Shown here piece by piece: positions 33,640 to 44,906 of a DNA stretch of 64,000 bases. The notes under the pieces were generated by a model. The model was not told the DNA's origin. It saw only the letters and a list, made by a program, of their open reading frames with translations, and ran no database searches. Every line of letters begins with the position of its first letter. The stretch's first letter is position 1. Source of the stretch: Liriodendron chinense. Lineage: Eukaryota > Streptophyta > Magnoliopsida > Magnoliales > Magnoliaceae. A program made the translations under genes and the position numbers. The DNA lies in contig ML058387.1 of the NCBI GenBank assembly GCA_003013855.2, positions 2,046,001 to 2,110,000 on the forward strand. Reading direction: 5' to 3'.

Positions 33640-34405
33640 CGAAGCTTGTGAAGGCGAACAATTATATATGCTCGTCGATGATGGTTGAGGACAATTCCAG
33701 TGTGTTCATTCCCAGCAGAGCGCTCAACCTCCGCAGAGTATTCATCTTCAGCAACGCTCACCCTTCACAAAGCGCTTATCCTCAACAACGTTCATTCGTA
33801 GAGCGCTCATCCTCAGCATCACTCATCCACAGCAGAGCGCTCATCCTCAGCAGCGCTCATGATCAACAAAGAGCTCATCCTCAGCAAAGCGCTCATCCGT
33901 AGCAACGCTAATCCGCAAAGTGCTCATCCTCAGCAGAGCGCTCATCATTAGTGGAGCGCTCATCCGCAGCAGAGCATTCATCCTCTACAGAGTGCTCATC
34001 CTCAGCAGCACTCATCCTCAGACAGCCTCAACCAAACGGCCTCATCCAGAAGGCCTTATCTTAACCTTATTATGATCCTAAAGTATGATCCTAAAATGAT
34101 AAACATTATCCAACCTTATTATGATCATAACGTGATAAACATTATTCATCTAATAATTATCTATAAAAGGCCCCCGTAGTCTCTCCGGGTAAGCAATTCA
34201 CCATTACACACAAACTCTAAAGAATCCATTCTCTTTTCAATATCCGTACTGACTTAAGCATCAGAAGGCCCACCGCCGGCACAACTGGCACCCCCCTGAT
34301 CTCTTTTGGTGATTGCAGGTCACTCCATCTACTCCGTTCATCCTCAAATGGAGATCAGACGACGAAGATTCAAAATTGGTCCTTGATCAACATCTGTTGT
34401 CCATT
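33640..34405 (+). mobile_element. Probable nested solo LTR with U3 minisatellite
   Basis: A TATA-like 'ctataaaaggccccc' near 34152 is followed by a leader with 'gtactgacttaagcatca' and 'ggcacccccctgatctc', wording common in plant Gypsy LTRs and related to the 'acttaggcttcggaggg' leader at 8175. The U3-like part upstream is an array of 'agcgctcatcctcagc' units. Termini are approximate. Confidence 0.55.
33700..34025. repeat. Minisatellite of AGCGCTCATCCTCAGC units
   Basis: About 15-18 irregular units of 16-22 bases. Each contains the palindrome AGCGCT, or a one-base variant, and CTCATCC. It lies upstream of a TATA box, the same arrangement as in probable LTRs A, B and C. Confidence 0.75.
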
Positions 34406-36004
34406 TTTAACGTTAACAAATGCACTTAGAGATAAGATGTCTTAAACTAACAATGCTACGAGGGGGAGAGACTAATGTAATTGAAAAATCTAACCAATTG
34501 TCTATTAAAATAGTCAAATCAACAGTTATCATATGAATGGTTTGATAAAAAGAAAATCGCCAGTAGCCTGAATTCAACAAATGATTGTTTGATTAGGGGA
34601 TTTGTAGGTAATGTTCTATAATAAAGGTCGGGTTTCTGATGAGTAGACTTCTACACCTATGGGGCCCACTATTTAATGAACAAACCGTCGGTTAAGATAC
34701 TTAATCATGAATGAATCACTAATAAACAATTTGGCTAGCCTTTCATCTATCAAAGAATATGATTGTAATACACATGTACTCCATGTTAGTTTTGATGTGT
34801 TCACATGACAGATTACTTCAGCCTCTTTGTATTACAGATACAATATGCATGCCTGGTTTTATTGCTAATTGAATGATAAGAATGCAGTAGGGGCTGATAA
34901 AGTTGGTTGTATTAAGAGCTATTTCTACAACAACTATCAGAATAAAAGAATGATGGATGGTATTTATTGTATAATGGAGTCATAGCCTTTGACTATGTTA
35001 GGTTGGAAAAGACTTTGGTATGTGCTAGCTTGAGATATGAATTGTTAAGGAGGTTATGACTGACCAACAAAGACTTTATAACTTATTAATGTTACAAGGT
35101 GGAGGGTTGTTGATAATGGCCTTGATTGTCAGCTAAATATGTTGGCTGCTAATACCTCATAGGCTGATGAACAAAAGGAGGAATTCGCCCAAGGCAATGA
35201 TCATTAGTTGATCCGAAAGAATGATCAACCATATTGGGACTGAGACATGGCTTAGACTCCTATGAAAGGCAACAATGGAGAATTTTTTTGCAATGGGTGA
35301 AAGCATGATTGAGCGATGCCATGTGGAAATAAAAGACCCACGGGTCTTAAACTTCTTTTCTTGTAAAAGAAGTAATGTCAGTATCTAAATATTTTGAGTA
35401 AATGACTATCTAAAAGATTAGTCAATAATACATCGAATGAAATGGGATTGAGCCTAATATATGAGCTGCTAATGTTGGTAATACAACGTATACGAGTAGA
35501 GATTCCATGAGATATGTCCAATGGGTAAACAACAAGACACGAGGTAGATGATTGCACTAATATAAATGAGCCCCTTCTATGGTTTAGCAATGCGAGCAAC
35601 AACGAAGAATAATGAGTTTTTGAACTCTTAATGAATCCATAACCATATATTTAGTGGTGTATCCAGTTGTTGTATACACTTGATAGAATTCACCTATATG
35701 GGCGTGGAGGTAGATGTCGATTCTTATGAGAATCTAAGCAAATTCTCTACAACACTCATGAAATCCAGATAATGGTATATGACCGAAAGCACCGAACCAC
35801 AAAATCACTTGTAGTGAAAAAATTGTGTAAGTACTTGCGATTTACACTAAAATAAGTTAGGTTCAAGACTATGATGCCACCTAATTCCTGTAAGCATGTC
35901 TTGCTTACTCTAATGTCGGTTCAAGTTTATAATGACACTAACACTATTACACAATTGTTCCATCTTAACCCGAAATGTCATAAATTTTGAAACATGTAGG
36001 AGAT
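34406..36004 (+). other. Interior of the non-coding LTR element
   Basis: No gag or pol reading frame. Scattered phrases such as 'tgggcgtggaggtagatg' near 35700 look like the non-coding 3' region of plant LTR elements. The polypurine tract lies at its right end. Confidence 0.5.
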
Positions 36005-36568
36005 TGTTGTATTTTAAGTTATTTTAAAAATAAATTAGTGTTTCAAAATTTTCATCAGGCCGAGCCATGGTCATGGCTACGGGTGTGTGCATGCATGCAC
36101 GGGTGGATGTGTCTTTTCATATAACTCTGAAGGGTTGTATCCCTTTGCCTTTTGTTTTGAAAGGTTATGTCTTTTCAGACCCAAGAGTCGCACCATTTGG
36201 GTTTAAACCCAATAGTCACAACCCTTTTTTAAAAAGGTGTCCACTCAAAGTTTATAAATAAACTTTTCTCATCTGGTTATGAAATATCTGAAAAAATATT
36301 TTCAAGAATGGTCCAAATGTTTTCTTGTTCCGCTTAAGATTACAAGTGGTTTGAGCCGGGTGATAGTCGTTGTATCTTAGAGGTCGATTGACCGGAGAAT
36401 CCTGTTGCACTTGGGACGCACTTGGGACGCGGTCCAAGAAGGGCAAATTCGATTTTAAGCTGAGTGATTGAAAATCATACTTTGACTTCTACAAACCTAA
36501 TAGTTTTCTCATTTTCTTATTTTAAATTTGTTTAGTCCAAATAGTTTTCCAAACACCTAACCCCAATG
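36005..36568 (+). repeat. 3' LTR of the non-coding element
   Basis: 564 bp, homologous to 31749-32293. Its inner part contains 'gtttataaataaactttt' as TATA-like sequence near 36250 and a short tandem 'cacttgggacg' duplication near 36411. Confidence 0.85.
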
Positions 36569-36573
36569 GCTTA

Positions 36574-37160
36574 TATTTCGTGTGTATGGGAATCTTCCAT
36601 GCACATAGTTGCATTTGGACTACACCTATCTGGACAGTAAGTACATTAGGTCCACTTTGCCTTAAAAAAAACCATGCTGATCAGATGATCCGAGCCGTCC
36701 AGTCGGCCGCATGTAAAAATGGTTGCAAGAGATGGTTTGTTCAAGATAGGTCCATTGGTGGATATTTAGAACCCTCCGATTGCTGTGATTTCTACATGAT
36801 AGAGAAAGAAGAGGGGACTGGACCTGATGGACGGTTTTGATAGGTGATGCCACTGCTAACTAGTCCAAATGCAACTATTAACAAGGTTCCCATCAAATTT
36901 CAGAAACTCGAAAAAACTCGACTGGACTTGATCGAGTTGAGTTGACTCAACCAGATGTCACCAAGGCTCGAGAAAAACACGGTCCGGCTGACTCGGCCAT
37001 AACTTGAGAAAGCTTGACTCAGCATAACTCAACATTATTTAATTTCTTAAATATTAAATAATATTAACAAAAACTTAAAAAAGAATTTGGAGGAGAAACA
37101 CTGCTCGAGTTTCCGAGCCGAGTCAGACTCAAAAAGATAGGTAGTGTAGCTAAAATGGAA

Positions 37161-37201
<41 letters not shown>

Positions 37202-38550
37202 ATACATGTGGCACATCCTATGTGGACATTGATCGGAACCGCACGTTCAATGGGCTCCACCTTCAATTGACACTTAACGAAAAGTTACCTTGAGCGGACG
37301 AACTTCTTTCAAAACCGTTCCTTTTAGTGTCCCATTTGTAGACCAAAAATTAGAGGGTTAGATCATCAAACGATTGGGATTTTGCAAGCAATGCTCTCCG
37401 CTCTGCATCCCCATTGTAATAGTTGTACTCCATATTGTACTCTAACCACAACCACACATGGCCCGGATTTTAAGAGAGCATGTTCATATCAGAGGACCCA
37501 CTTAATTGAGGGTCTGGATTTTGTGTGCATGTGCCATGCTGGCAAATGTACTATAGCTCACCTCTTCAATGAACTCTTGGGGAGGAATGGGGGTGGCTGA
37601 CATTGCTGTGTGACTAACAGCCGGGGTGGGTGTACTAATAATCTGACTTTGCCCGTGTTGAAGTTGGGTTTTATAACCACTTTCTTCCCTACTGGCCATT
37701 TTATGGCCACCAATTGGACGTTTATGATCATCTCATCGGTATGCTTTTCCATACTTTCTCTATTCGACAATGGAGCCCATGATTTGGACAGTCTAGAAAA
37801 ATTAAAACCTGGCCCAGACCAGCTGGTTGGACCGGTTTGGACTCGAACATGTGGCCTATCAGGGCCAGGAACTGCTTCTGGATTTGGACTGCCCATCTCA
37901 CACAGGTCTTCTGGTCCAAGCTTTGAAGTGTTCGACCCAGGGGTGGTTTGGATCGAGATTGTCAGCCTATGCGAGAGAGTGATGCGAGATCATTAGCCAC
38001 ACCACATGGTCCATCATAGAAAGACCAAAAAAGGCTGGACCAGTTGGATGATACTAACCACTCTAATAAATGGATTTCGAGAGAGAAGAATAGACCAACA
38101 TTCTTAAAAACTTCAATAGAAGCCCTCCATTCGAACAAATTAGGATCATCAAGTTATGGACCATACATGATGAGGCCCACCAACAAGTGAACAATGTCAG
38201 ACTTGTGCCAAACGCAACCACAGAGTGTTTTCTCTTCCATGAATACAGCCACAATGGCTTCTTCGGATGGGATGTGGCTCCCATAAAATTAGATTGGACA
38301 CCTGTATGTTTCATTTGGCAAGAGGTCCTTGTAACGAACATCCTGTGGTTGAAAATCAGGTGGGATGCGTGATAGACTGTCACCTTGAAATGCACAGTGG
38401 GGGATGAAAATGGATATAACAGGACAATTCACTATAGCTAGGATCATCCATTCAGCAACAGTGTTATGGCAGCTCATGTTTGGAGATTCTTCAACAGCTT
38501 TGTTTTATGTATGTTTCATTCAGCAGCAACCCTGTTTGCCATGTTTGGCT
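36574..38550. other. Gene-free DNA with (GT)n
   Basis: No gene. A (GT)n tract lies at 37163-37200. The phrase 'gggggtggctgacattgctgtgtgac' near 37588 recurs near 22905. Open frames here match nothing that I know. Confidence 0.4.
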
Positions 38551-38554
38551 AGTT

Positions 38555-39300
38555 AGGGTAAACCAGTTTCCTTATTTAATCCTTTGGGAAATCTGGCTAG
38601 AACGGAATGCTGGTCTCAAAAGCAGGGGTAGTTAGGTTGCAAAAGGAATGTAATTCCTTGGAGGTTTTGGTGGTCTTCTTTGGGTGTTGCTATTAACCAG
38701 GTTGAGCAAAAGAAGGCCTCGTTTAGGCATTCTTTTGGGTGGGTTGAAGGCAGATAGTGCATCGAAATCCAACTGGGCTTTGGAGGGAGCGGTGGGCATC
38801 GTAGGGATCAGCAGGGGAAGATGATTTTTGCATTCCATCACTATTATGGGGTGGTTTCTAACATGGTGAACAGAAATGAGACAAATTTTCGATGGTCTTC
38901 ATTGTTGTGAAAGTACAGAGATTCATCAAGGGTAGCTCAAAGCCATTCAAAGTGGTGGGGGAACAACTTACAGTATGTTTTCGATGGTCTTCATTGTTGA
39001 GAAAATACAGAGATTCATCAACTTACAGTATGTTTTGACTCCTCAATGGAAGGTGTTGGAGCGGTGGAGAAAATTCAAATCCGACTGGATTCTTTCTTCG
39101 CAATGGAAGGTGTTGGAGCGGTGGAGAAAATCCAAATCCGACTGGATTCTATCTTTGCAATGGAAGGTGTTGGATGGGCGGAGAAAATTAACATCTGGCA
39201 GGATTCTATCTTGCTGTCTTACCCATGTGCATAGAGAAAGCAATGAAGTGGCTGATCTACAGCCATATCACTCATGATATATCTACCAGGCACGATGCAA
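38555..39300 (+). pseudogene. LINE 3' part: ERN motif and RNase H remnant with triplication
   Basis: Plus-strand reading, with frame changes: 'FPYLILWEIWLERN' near 38560 (end of zf-RVT), then a decayed RNase H domain ending in 'CLTHVHRESNEVADLQPYH' near 39220 (family H..R..N..AD..A). Inside the RNase H part a unit of 57 bp ('caatggaaggtgttgg...') is present three times between 39043 and 39210, and a unit of about 60 bp ('cgatggtcttcattgtt...') twice between 38890 and 39040. Confidence 0.75.
39043..39210. repeat. 57-bp tandem triplication in LINE RNase H
   Basis: Three consecutive units, the first two nearly identical, the third with several changes. The length is a multiple of three and keeps the reading frame open. 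Confidence 0.85.
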
Positions 39301-40210
39301 AGGGAGTGAAAGTGCACCAAACTGGCCTAAGCCGGCCCACTCAGGGCATGGACAAGATTTATGAGGTCCAATAGCTAATCAGGTAGGACCCTTGCTTGAT
39401 CACAAGGATCCAGTGGGACCGCTTGGCCAGATCCAACCAATTTAACACTACTGGGGCTGGGTGCTTAGACAGTGGGGGTTCAATCAGGCCTAGGGATATC
39501 AATGCAATGCACTGGCAACATGCATCAGATTCAGCAAACATCTACTTGCAAAAGATTAGAAGTCTCATTTTATCATTGTAAACCACAACAACCCAACCCC
39601 AACCCCAATTACAGTAAGTATCAAAGAACAAAAAAATGCTAAGCATATCAGAATCAATTGATCTATGGCTGTTCATGCTCGTGTTTCCAGTACAGCTGCC
39701 TGGACAGTAAAGAAAGAAGTTTGTGTTGGTACCCAAGGGGAATGCTATTCATAGAGGTGCATCTGCTCTACAACTTCCAATTCATTGGGCTGACCTGATA
39801 GTGTCATAGCCCAAAAATCTCCACCATGTCCACTTAGGTGTGACACCATGTACTGTGATTTTAGACTGTTGGTTATCCTCTTTCATAGTCCTTTCTCAAT
39901 ATGCATTTGACACACCTGTCCCAAAATGTGGACTTGCCTGGTTTTTGGGCTAGAACACATTCACCATCAGACGTGCTTGATGAATGGCTCAGATCACACA
40001 CACATGCATCCCACGTTGGCATGTGTAGGCCATTTGTAAGACATTTTGAAGACCAACCCCTGCAGGTAGCATTCCTCAACTAAGAATTGAACAGGACTGG
40101 GGATGAATAAAAACAGGAAGAACCAACAGTGGATAGAACGGATTTGACTGACAACAAGAAAGAGAAAAGAAGACCCAACTCTTTCAAGAGAAGAATATCA
40201 ACAGAATCTA
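39301..40210. other. Gene-free DNA
   Basis: No coding or structured feature recognised. Confidence 0.35.
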
Positions 40211-40426
40211 CATTCACTTACAGGGGCTTCCCTTCAAGGCTCATAACACTCGCCCTTTCAACCTTCCGGCACTGGGCAGGTGTCCAACCCTAATGCATTG
40301 TGTTGCCACTTCAGTCCTATCTTCTAAATAAACAGTAGCTAACCCCTGGCATATGCCGACTTTCCTAATAAAAAAGATACCAGAGCAGCCCTTATCCCGA
40401 AGTCACAGGATAATTTGGCCTAGAGA
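40211..40426 (-). pseudogene. Organellar (mitochondrial-like) large-subunit rRNA fragment
   Basis: On the minus strand this matches a conserved interior part of bacterial-type large-subunit rRNA. Plus-strand landmarks: 'caaccttccggcactgggca' at 40259, 'aataaacagtagct' at 40327 and 'cttatcccgaagtcacagg' at 40392, all in the order found in 23S/26S rRNA. Several changes and small deletions show that it is not functional. The wording fits plant mitochondrial 26S better than plastid 23S, from memory. It is a nuclear insertion of organelle DNA (NUMT). Confidence 0.8.
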
Positions 40427-41890
40427 CTCCGGCAACACAAGGACCTTCAAATAGATGTGGGTCCTATTGGAAGCATAAATTCAACTTTGAAAAGAGAGAT
40501 TATAAGGTCTTTTGATTAAAACCTTATGACAATAAATAAAATACGGTTCCTTAAAACAAATATATAAATTTTCAGCCAAAGCACAACAGAGCTCATACCC
40601 AACAAAAGTAAGCATAATAGCAAAATGTCCTAGCATAATTTTTTTTTTCTTTTTATTTAAAAATAATAATAAAAATATTATTAGAGGAAAAGACAAGGAA
40701 TGGTCATGTTTCTACATGGGAGAAGAGCCCCTACACATCAAGTAGGATAGATTCTCTAAAAGGATGAGAAGGAACCAATTTGTGAAAAACTCCCGAATTT
40801 CCTCAATCTTGATGACAGGTGGAGATCGACGATTGAAGACAGCTAGCTTGAAGATCAACAGTTGAAAGAGGCATTGTGTGTGGCTGCTGGATCACCGCGG
40901 CATGCAGTTCTTATCCTCATAATAGATTTTTTCTTATTATGGTATTTATATCTTAATAGGATACTTTACAATTGCGGTTTTATGCCCGATGCCACGAATA
41001 AACCAGCCTCTTTCTGTTAATTCTCCTGCATGACCAGCTGCGTGGGAGACTCGTTCAGCTTAGTTTTAGTGTATAACTAAATGGGGACATTTGGCCAAAC
41101 TTACGTGCACACACACACACACACGTGCCAACAAATCCAATCTGCAACGGTAACTCAGCGCGGACCTCACCCGCCTTAAATCATTGGAGGAAGTATGTTC
41201 CTCTCAATTATACTTTGGAGCAAAGGACCAACAACCAATGGTCACTGTCATCATCTTAGCCTTTGTCCAAGCAATTTGGGGGTTGGCTCTTAAATGGTAG
41301 ATTGGCAGAAGCTTCTGATTGATCTTCCACTAGACATCCACCTTCCTCTTTTATCTAGTCTCTAGGAACAGGGCCATGACTGACGTTCACCGAATGTAGG
41401 GACCACCAAAATGATTTGTTTTAATTAAACAGATGGTTAAGGAAAAACGAAGCGAAGGATCAGAATTATTGAAGAAAAATGACCAAAGATGGGATTGGAT
41501 AGGACATTTATCTCCCAAACTGGGCAAATGTGGGGCATGGCAATCAACGGACCATATCGCCACACTACGGGGCCGCTTGTTAAGGCCTGATGAGACTATA
41601 CAATCTATCCTAGAATTTTGGAGAATAAGACTCTACTTGAACATGGGACTGAAATTTCCAATTCCATTTAACAAAAAGTAAAGAAATAAAAGAAGCTGTC
41701 AACCATTCCATCCAACCCATATAGATCATACCATGCCTCATTCTCTCCAAATTGAGAAATTGACGAATTCCATCCAAACGGTTGAAACCCAAAACTGCAT
41801 TTTACTCAATCTATATTATACAAGATTCAAAACCACAAGAGTTACAGATCTTACAGGGAATTGAAGCGGACCCAACGCCGTTCTGATCCA
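40427..41890. other. Gene-free DNA downstream of the RING gene
   Basis: No gene recognised. A short (AC)n lies at 41110-41125. The last few hundred bases are presumably the 3' untranslated region of the minus-strand RING gene. Confidence 0.4.
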
Positions 41891-41897
41891 AGACGCA

Positions 41898-42464
41898 TCA
41901 CCCGCCCAGGACGACACTGGTGCGGCAGATCGGGCACGCGGGCACCCTCGCGAGCCATGTGTCGACACAGGCCGCATGAAAGGCGTGGCTACAGCCGGGA
42001 AGAAGCCGGCAGCGGTCGCCCTCGCAGAAGCCTTCAAGGCAGACGGCACAGTCGGAGGAAGGGCCGGCAACGTGGTGGAAACAGGGAAGGTCGTTGATGG
42101 CCTTTGGGGAGAGGCCGGACGGGAGATCGGAGCGGTCGGGGGGGTGGAGGTGGTGGAGGGGGCGGCGGCTGTGGCTACGACGGCGGAGGGCACCGCTGGC
42201 GACACAGATGTGGAGGAGGAGGAGGGCGGCGATGACGACGAAGAGGAAGAAGAGGGAGATAGAGAGGGCCATGACTAGGACTTGGAGGAAGAACGACAGC
42301 AATCTAGGGGTTGAGGTTTTTGCTGTTGGTGAAGACATTGGAAGATGATGACCATGCGATGATGGTGATGGGATAGATGAGAGACGATGGGCCATGTTTG
42401 GACGGTCGGGATTGAATTCGATGAGAAGAGGACCATCAGCTTCTTCGTCGTTCGTCGTCGACAT
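41898..42464 (-). CDS. ATL-type RING-H2 E3 ubiquitin ligase, single exon
   Basis: A 188-residue membrane-anchored RING-H2 protein of the ATL family, which accepts an E2 and passes ubiquitin to target proteins, often in defence or stress responses. Residues 55-88 form one strongly hydrophobic membrane segment. The ATL 'GLD'-type motif is seen as GLSPKAINDLP (117-127). The RING-H2 finger is complete: Cys139, Cys142, Cys158, His160, His163, Cys166, Cys177 and Cys180, followed by only eight residues (RTSVVLGG). The finger's C-x15-C and C-x10-C spacing is standard. The basic stretch RRRSHSRR after the membrane segment suggests a cytosolic finger. The start is the first ATG, just below a GGGAGA repeat in the leader; Met24 or Met43 would also leave the membrane segment intact. 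The single exon is typical for ATLs. No damage is seen, and the target is unknown. Confidence 0.94.
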   Translation of the reverse strand: MSTTNDEEADGPLLIEFNPDRPNMAHRLSSIPSPSSHGHHLPMSSPTAKTSTPRLLSFFLQVLVMALSISLFFLFVVIAALLLLHICVASGALRRRSHSRRPLHHLHPPDRSDLPSGLSPKAINDLPCFHHVAGPSSDCAVCLEGFCEGDRCRLLPGCSHAFHAACVDTWLARVPACPICRTSVVLGG

Positions 42465-42498
42465 CTCTCCCTCTCCCTCTCCCTCTCCCTCTCCCTCA
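42465..42498 (-). promoter_or_regulatory. G-quadruplex-type repeat abutting the RING start codon
   Basis: On the coding (minus) strand there are five GGG runs, separated by exactly three bases (AGA), at 42469-42495. The last run ends four bases before the ATG. G3N3G3N3G3N3G3 is the standard quadruplex pattern, so the leader RNA could fold there. A role in translation is inference. Confidence 0.7.
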
Positions 42499-42683
42499 GA
42501 GATGGAGAACAGAGAAGGAGAGAGAATGGGGTGGAGAAGATAAAGAAGACGTGTCTATATTGTCCTCGGCCCGATGAGATGATGCGTAAAATACGAAATT
42601 GTCCTCGGGCGTTAGGTTTCAACAAGCGGGGCCCGCCGTTTTGGGGGATGATGTCATGTAGATGGTTGTGGATGAGAACGGAT

Positions 42684-43151
42684 TGCGTACTGAGTAAACT
42701 ATGTAGGCTCACACGTGGTGTATGTGTCTTATCCACACCGTCAATCCGTTTTTTCAGATTATTTTAGGTCACGATACCAAAATTGAAGCGTATCCAAAGG
42801 TCAAGTGGACCACACTACAAGGAACAGTGTGAATAATGATGTCCACCGTTGAAACCTTCCTACGGACCAAAATGATGTTTATTTTGTAATCCAACCCGTT
42901 CATAAGGTCACAGAGACACGGATGAATTTCAAACACAAATACCAGCTTGATCCAAAACTTCTAAGTCCCAATGGAGTTTTTAACGGTAGGCGTTTAATTC
43001 CCACTGTTTCCTTTGGTGTAGTCCAATTGATCTTTGGATATGCTTCAAATTTGTCTTAACGCTCTAAAATGATATGTAAAAACGGATGGACGGTGTGGAT
43101 AATATATTACATGATAGTAGACCCCACAGAGTTTACTCACTACGCTTACGC
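42684..43151. mobile_element. Foldback element, tip GCGTA-TGAGTAAACT
   Basis: Left end 'gcgtactgagtaaact', right end 'agtttactcactacgc'. The core in both halves is 'caagtggaccacactacaag' and its mirror. About 470 bp, no protein. Confidence 0.75.
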
Positions 43152-43189
43152 AATACCCTCCCATTCGAGACGTAGATCAGGTGGCGGTG

Positions 43190-43590
43190 TTGCCCATTCC
43201 ACCTCCAGTTGCTTTGTGATGTACGTAATTTGTGTATTTTATATCAACGCCGTCTATCTGTCTTGAACCCACATTTTAGGGCATGATTAGAAAAATGAAG
43301 AAGATCCGAAGTTCAAGTGGACCACACCACAGGAAATAAAGGTGATGGAATGTCCACCATTAAAAACTCCACGGAGACTACAAAAGTTTTGGATCAGAGT
43401 GATATTTTTGTTTTCCCTTCATTCACGGCGGGTGTCATTATCCCCACTTTTTTCCTGTGGTGTGATGGCCTTGAGCTTTGTATCTACTTCAGATTTGGGT
43501 CTAAGCTCTAAAATATGTTTTAAAAACTGATGAACGGCATGGATATAAAATATATGCATAAGGTTGCCCCACAGCAACTAACACATTAAC
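43190..43590. mobile_element. Foldback element, decayed ends
   Basis: 'atcaacgccgtctatctg' at left is mirrored by 'tgaacggcatggatat' at right, with 'caagtggaccacaccacagg' and its mirror 'cctgtggtgtgatgg' inside. Confidence 0.7.
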
Positions 43591-43675
43591 ACACCACGGC
43601 TGACAGTGGTGTTGGCCTAACCGGAATGGTTGTGCGTCGCGGCCCCAACAACACAGATATCCCTGGTGACTGGAC

Positions 43676-44115
43676 TCTGTGGGACCCACCGTGATTTATG
43701 TGTCATATGAACGCCGTCCATCTATTTTTTTTTTTTCAGTTCTTTTTTATGGCATTAGCTCAAAATTGAAGCACATCCAAAGCTCAAGCAAACCGCACCA
43801 TAGAAAACAAGGGTGATTGAATGCACACCATTAAAAACTTCATAGGCCCACTGTAATGTTTATTTTCCATCCAAATTGTTTATAAGGTCGAAGAACCCTG
43901 GAAAATACAAATATCAACTTATTCCAAAACTTCTATGGCCTCTAAGGATTTTTCAACCGTAGGTATTCAATCCCCACTCTTTCCTGTGGTATGGTCTATT
44001 GAAAAATCCTTTGGATATACTTCAAAATTTGGCTCATTCCCTGAATTGATGTGGAAAAACAGATGGACGGAGTGGATAAAACACATACTTCACAGTGGGC
44101 CACACATAGTCGGGG
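43676..44115. mobile_element. Foldback element
   Basis: 'tgtgggacccaccgtgat' at left, 'cttcacagtgggccacaca' at right. The halves share 'attgaagcacatccaaagctc' and its mirror. Confidence 0.7.
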
Positions 44116-44217
44116 TAACCAGGGATGTTGCGGTGACCGGGTCTACAGACACTTCGCGACCCCTGGTGGATAATCCGGGTGGGCTTCGGTGGATCCCCGG
44201 ATCTACCGAGGTGGGTG

Positions 44218-44670
44218 GGATCCCTGACCGTGGGACCCACCTTGATGTATGTACCTTATATCCATGCCGTCCATCCATTTTTTAAACTCATTTTAGGGCA
44301 TGATTCAAAAAATTAAGTAGATCCAAATCTCAGATGGACCATAATACAGGAAACCGTGGTAATCAACTATTAAAAGCTTCTCATTCGCCATAAAAGTTTT
44401 GGATCAAGCTGATATTTCTGTGGTCTCTTAATCCAGGTTTTTGTGACCTTATCAATAAGTTGGATGGAAAATAAACATGAATTTGGTTCCCACGAAGTTT
44501 TTAATGGTGGGGATTCAATCATGACTGTTTCTTGTGGTAGGTCCACCTAAGATTTGGATTTGCTTCATTTTTCGGATCATGTCCAAAAATTACCTTTCAA
44601 AATGGATGGATGTTGTGATATAAGTAACATAACTCACAGTGGGCCCCACACTTAGGGATCCACTCAAACC
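44218..44670. mobile_element. Foldback element, tip GGATCCCTGACCGTGG
   Basis: Left tip 'gggatccctgaccgtggg', right tip 'cccacacttagggatcc'. The same tip wording recurs at 49080 and 53300. Confidence 0.75.
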
Positions 44671-44906
44671 GCGCTCGGATAAATCCTCTTTAGGGGCGGC
44701 CAAGTATAGAACGGAAGGGCACATTATCCTTAAGCTTTTAGTAGAGAAAAGTGGCCTAAAATCTCATTGATCCAGGCCCTTTATTTGATGGGCCCTAACG
44801 TAGATTGATCAACCTGAAAGCAACACTCTAGATTACGAGCCCACACCCATCCGATATTTGGTATATTTTCGAACGAATCTAGACCGCTGCTTTATTTTCC
44901 TTAAGG

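Larger units (their letters stand above)
31749..36568 (+). mobile_element. Non-coding LTR retroelement with 5-bp target duplication
   Basis: Two direct LTRs, 31749-32293 and 36005-36568, both starting TGTTGTA, roughly 80-85% alike by eye. The 5-bp direct repeat GCTTA flanks the whole (31744-31748 and 36569-36573). A purine run 'tgtaggaga' precedes the 3' LTR as a polypurine tract. The 5' LTR ends in CA (..ctccaaca), while the matching end of the 3' LTR has decayed to ..ccccaatg. The 3.7-kb interior encodes no gag or pol, so this is a non-autonomous (LARD-like) element. It holds a MITE, a SINE and another LTR, listed separately. Confidence 0.85.

Noticed and set aside
37610..37996. 128-residue open frame with an antisense partner
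   Set aside because: No motif or signal recognised and no splice context; likely chance.
41861..42348. Several plus-strand open frames opposite the RING gene
   Set aside because: They are antisense shadows of a GC-rich coding exon whose minus-strand frame has a complete RING-H2 finger.
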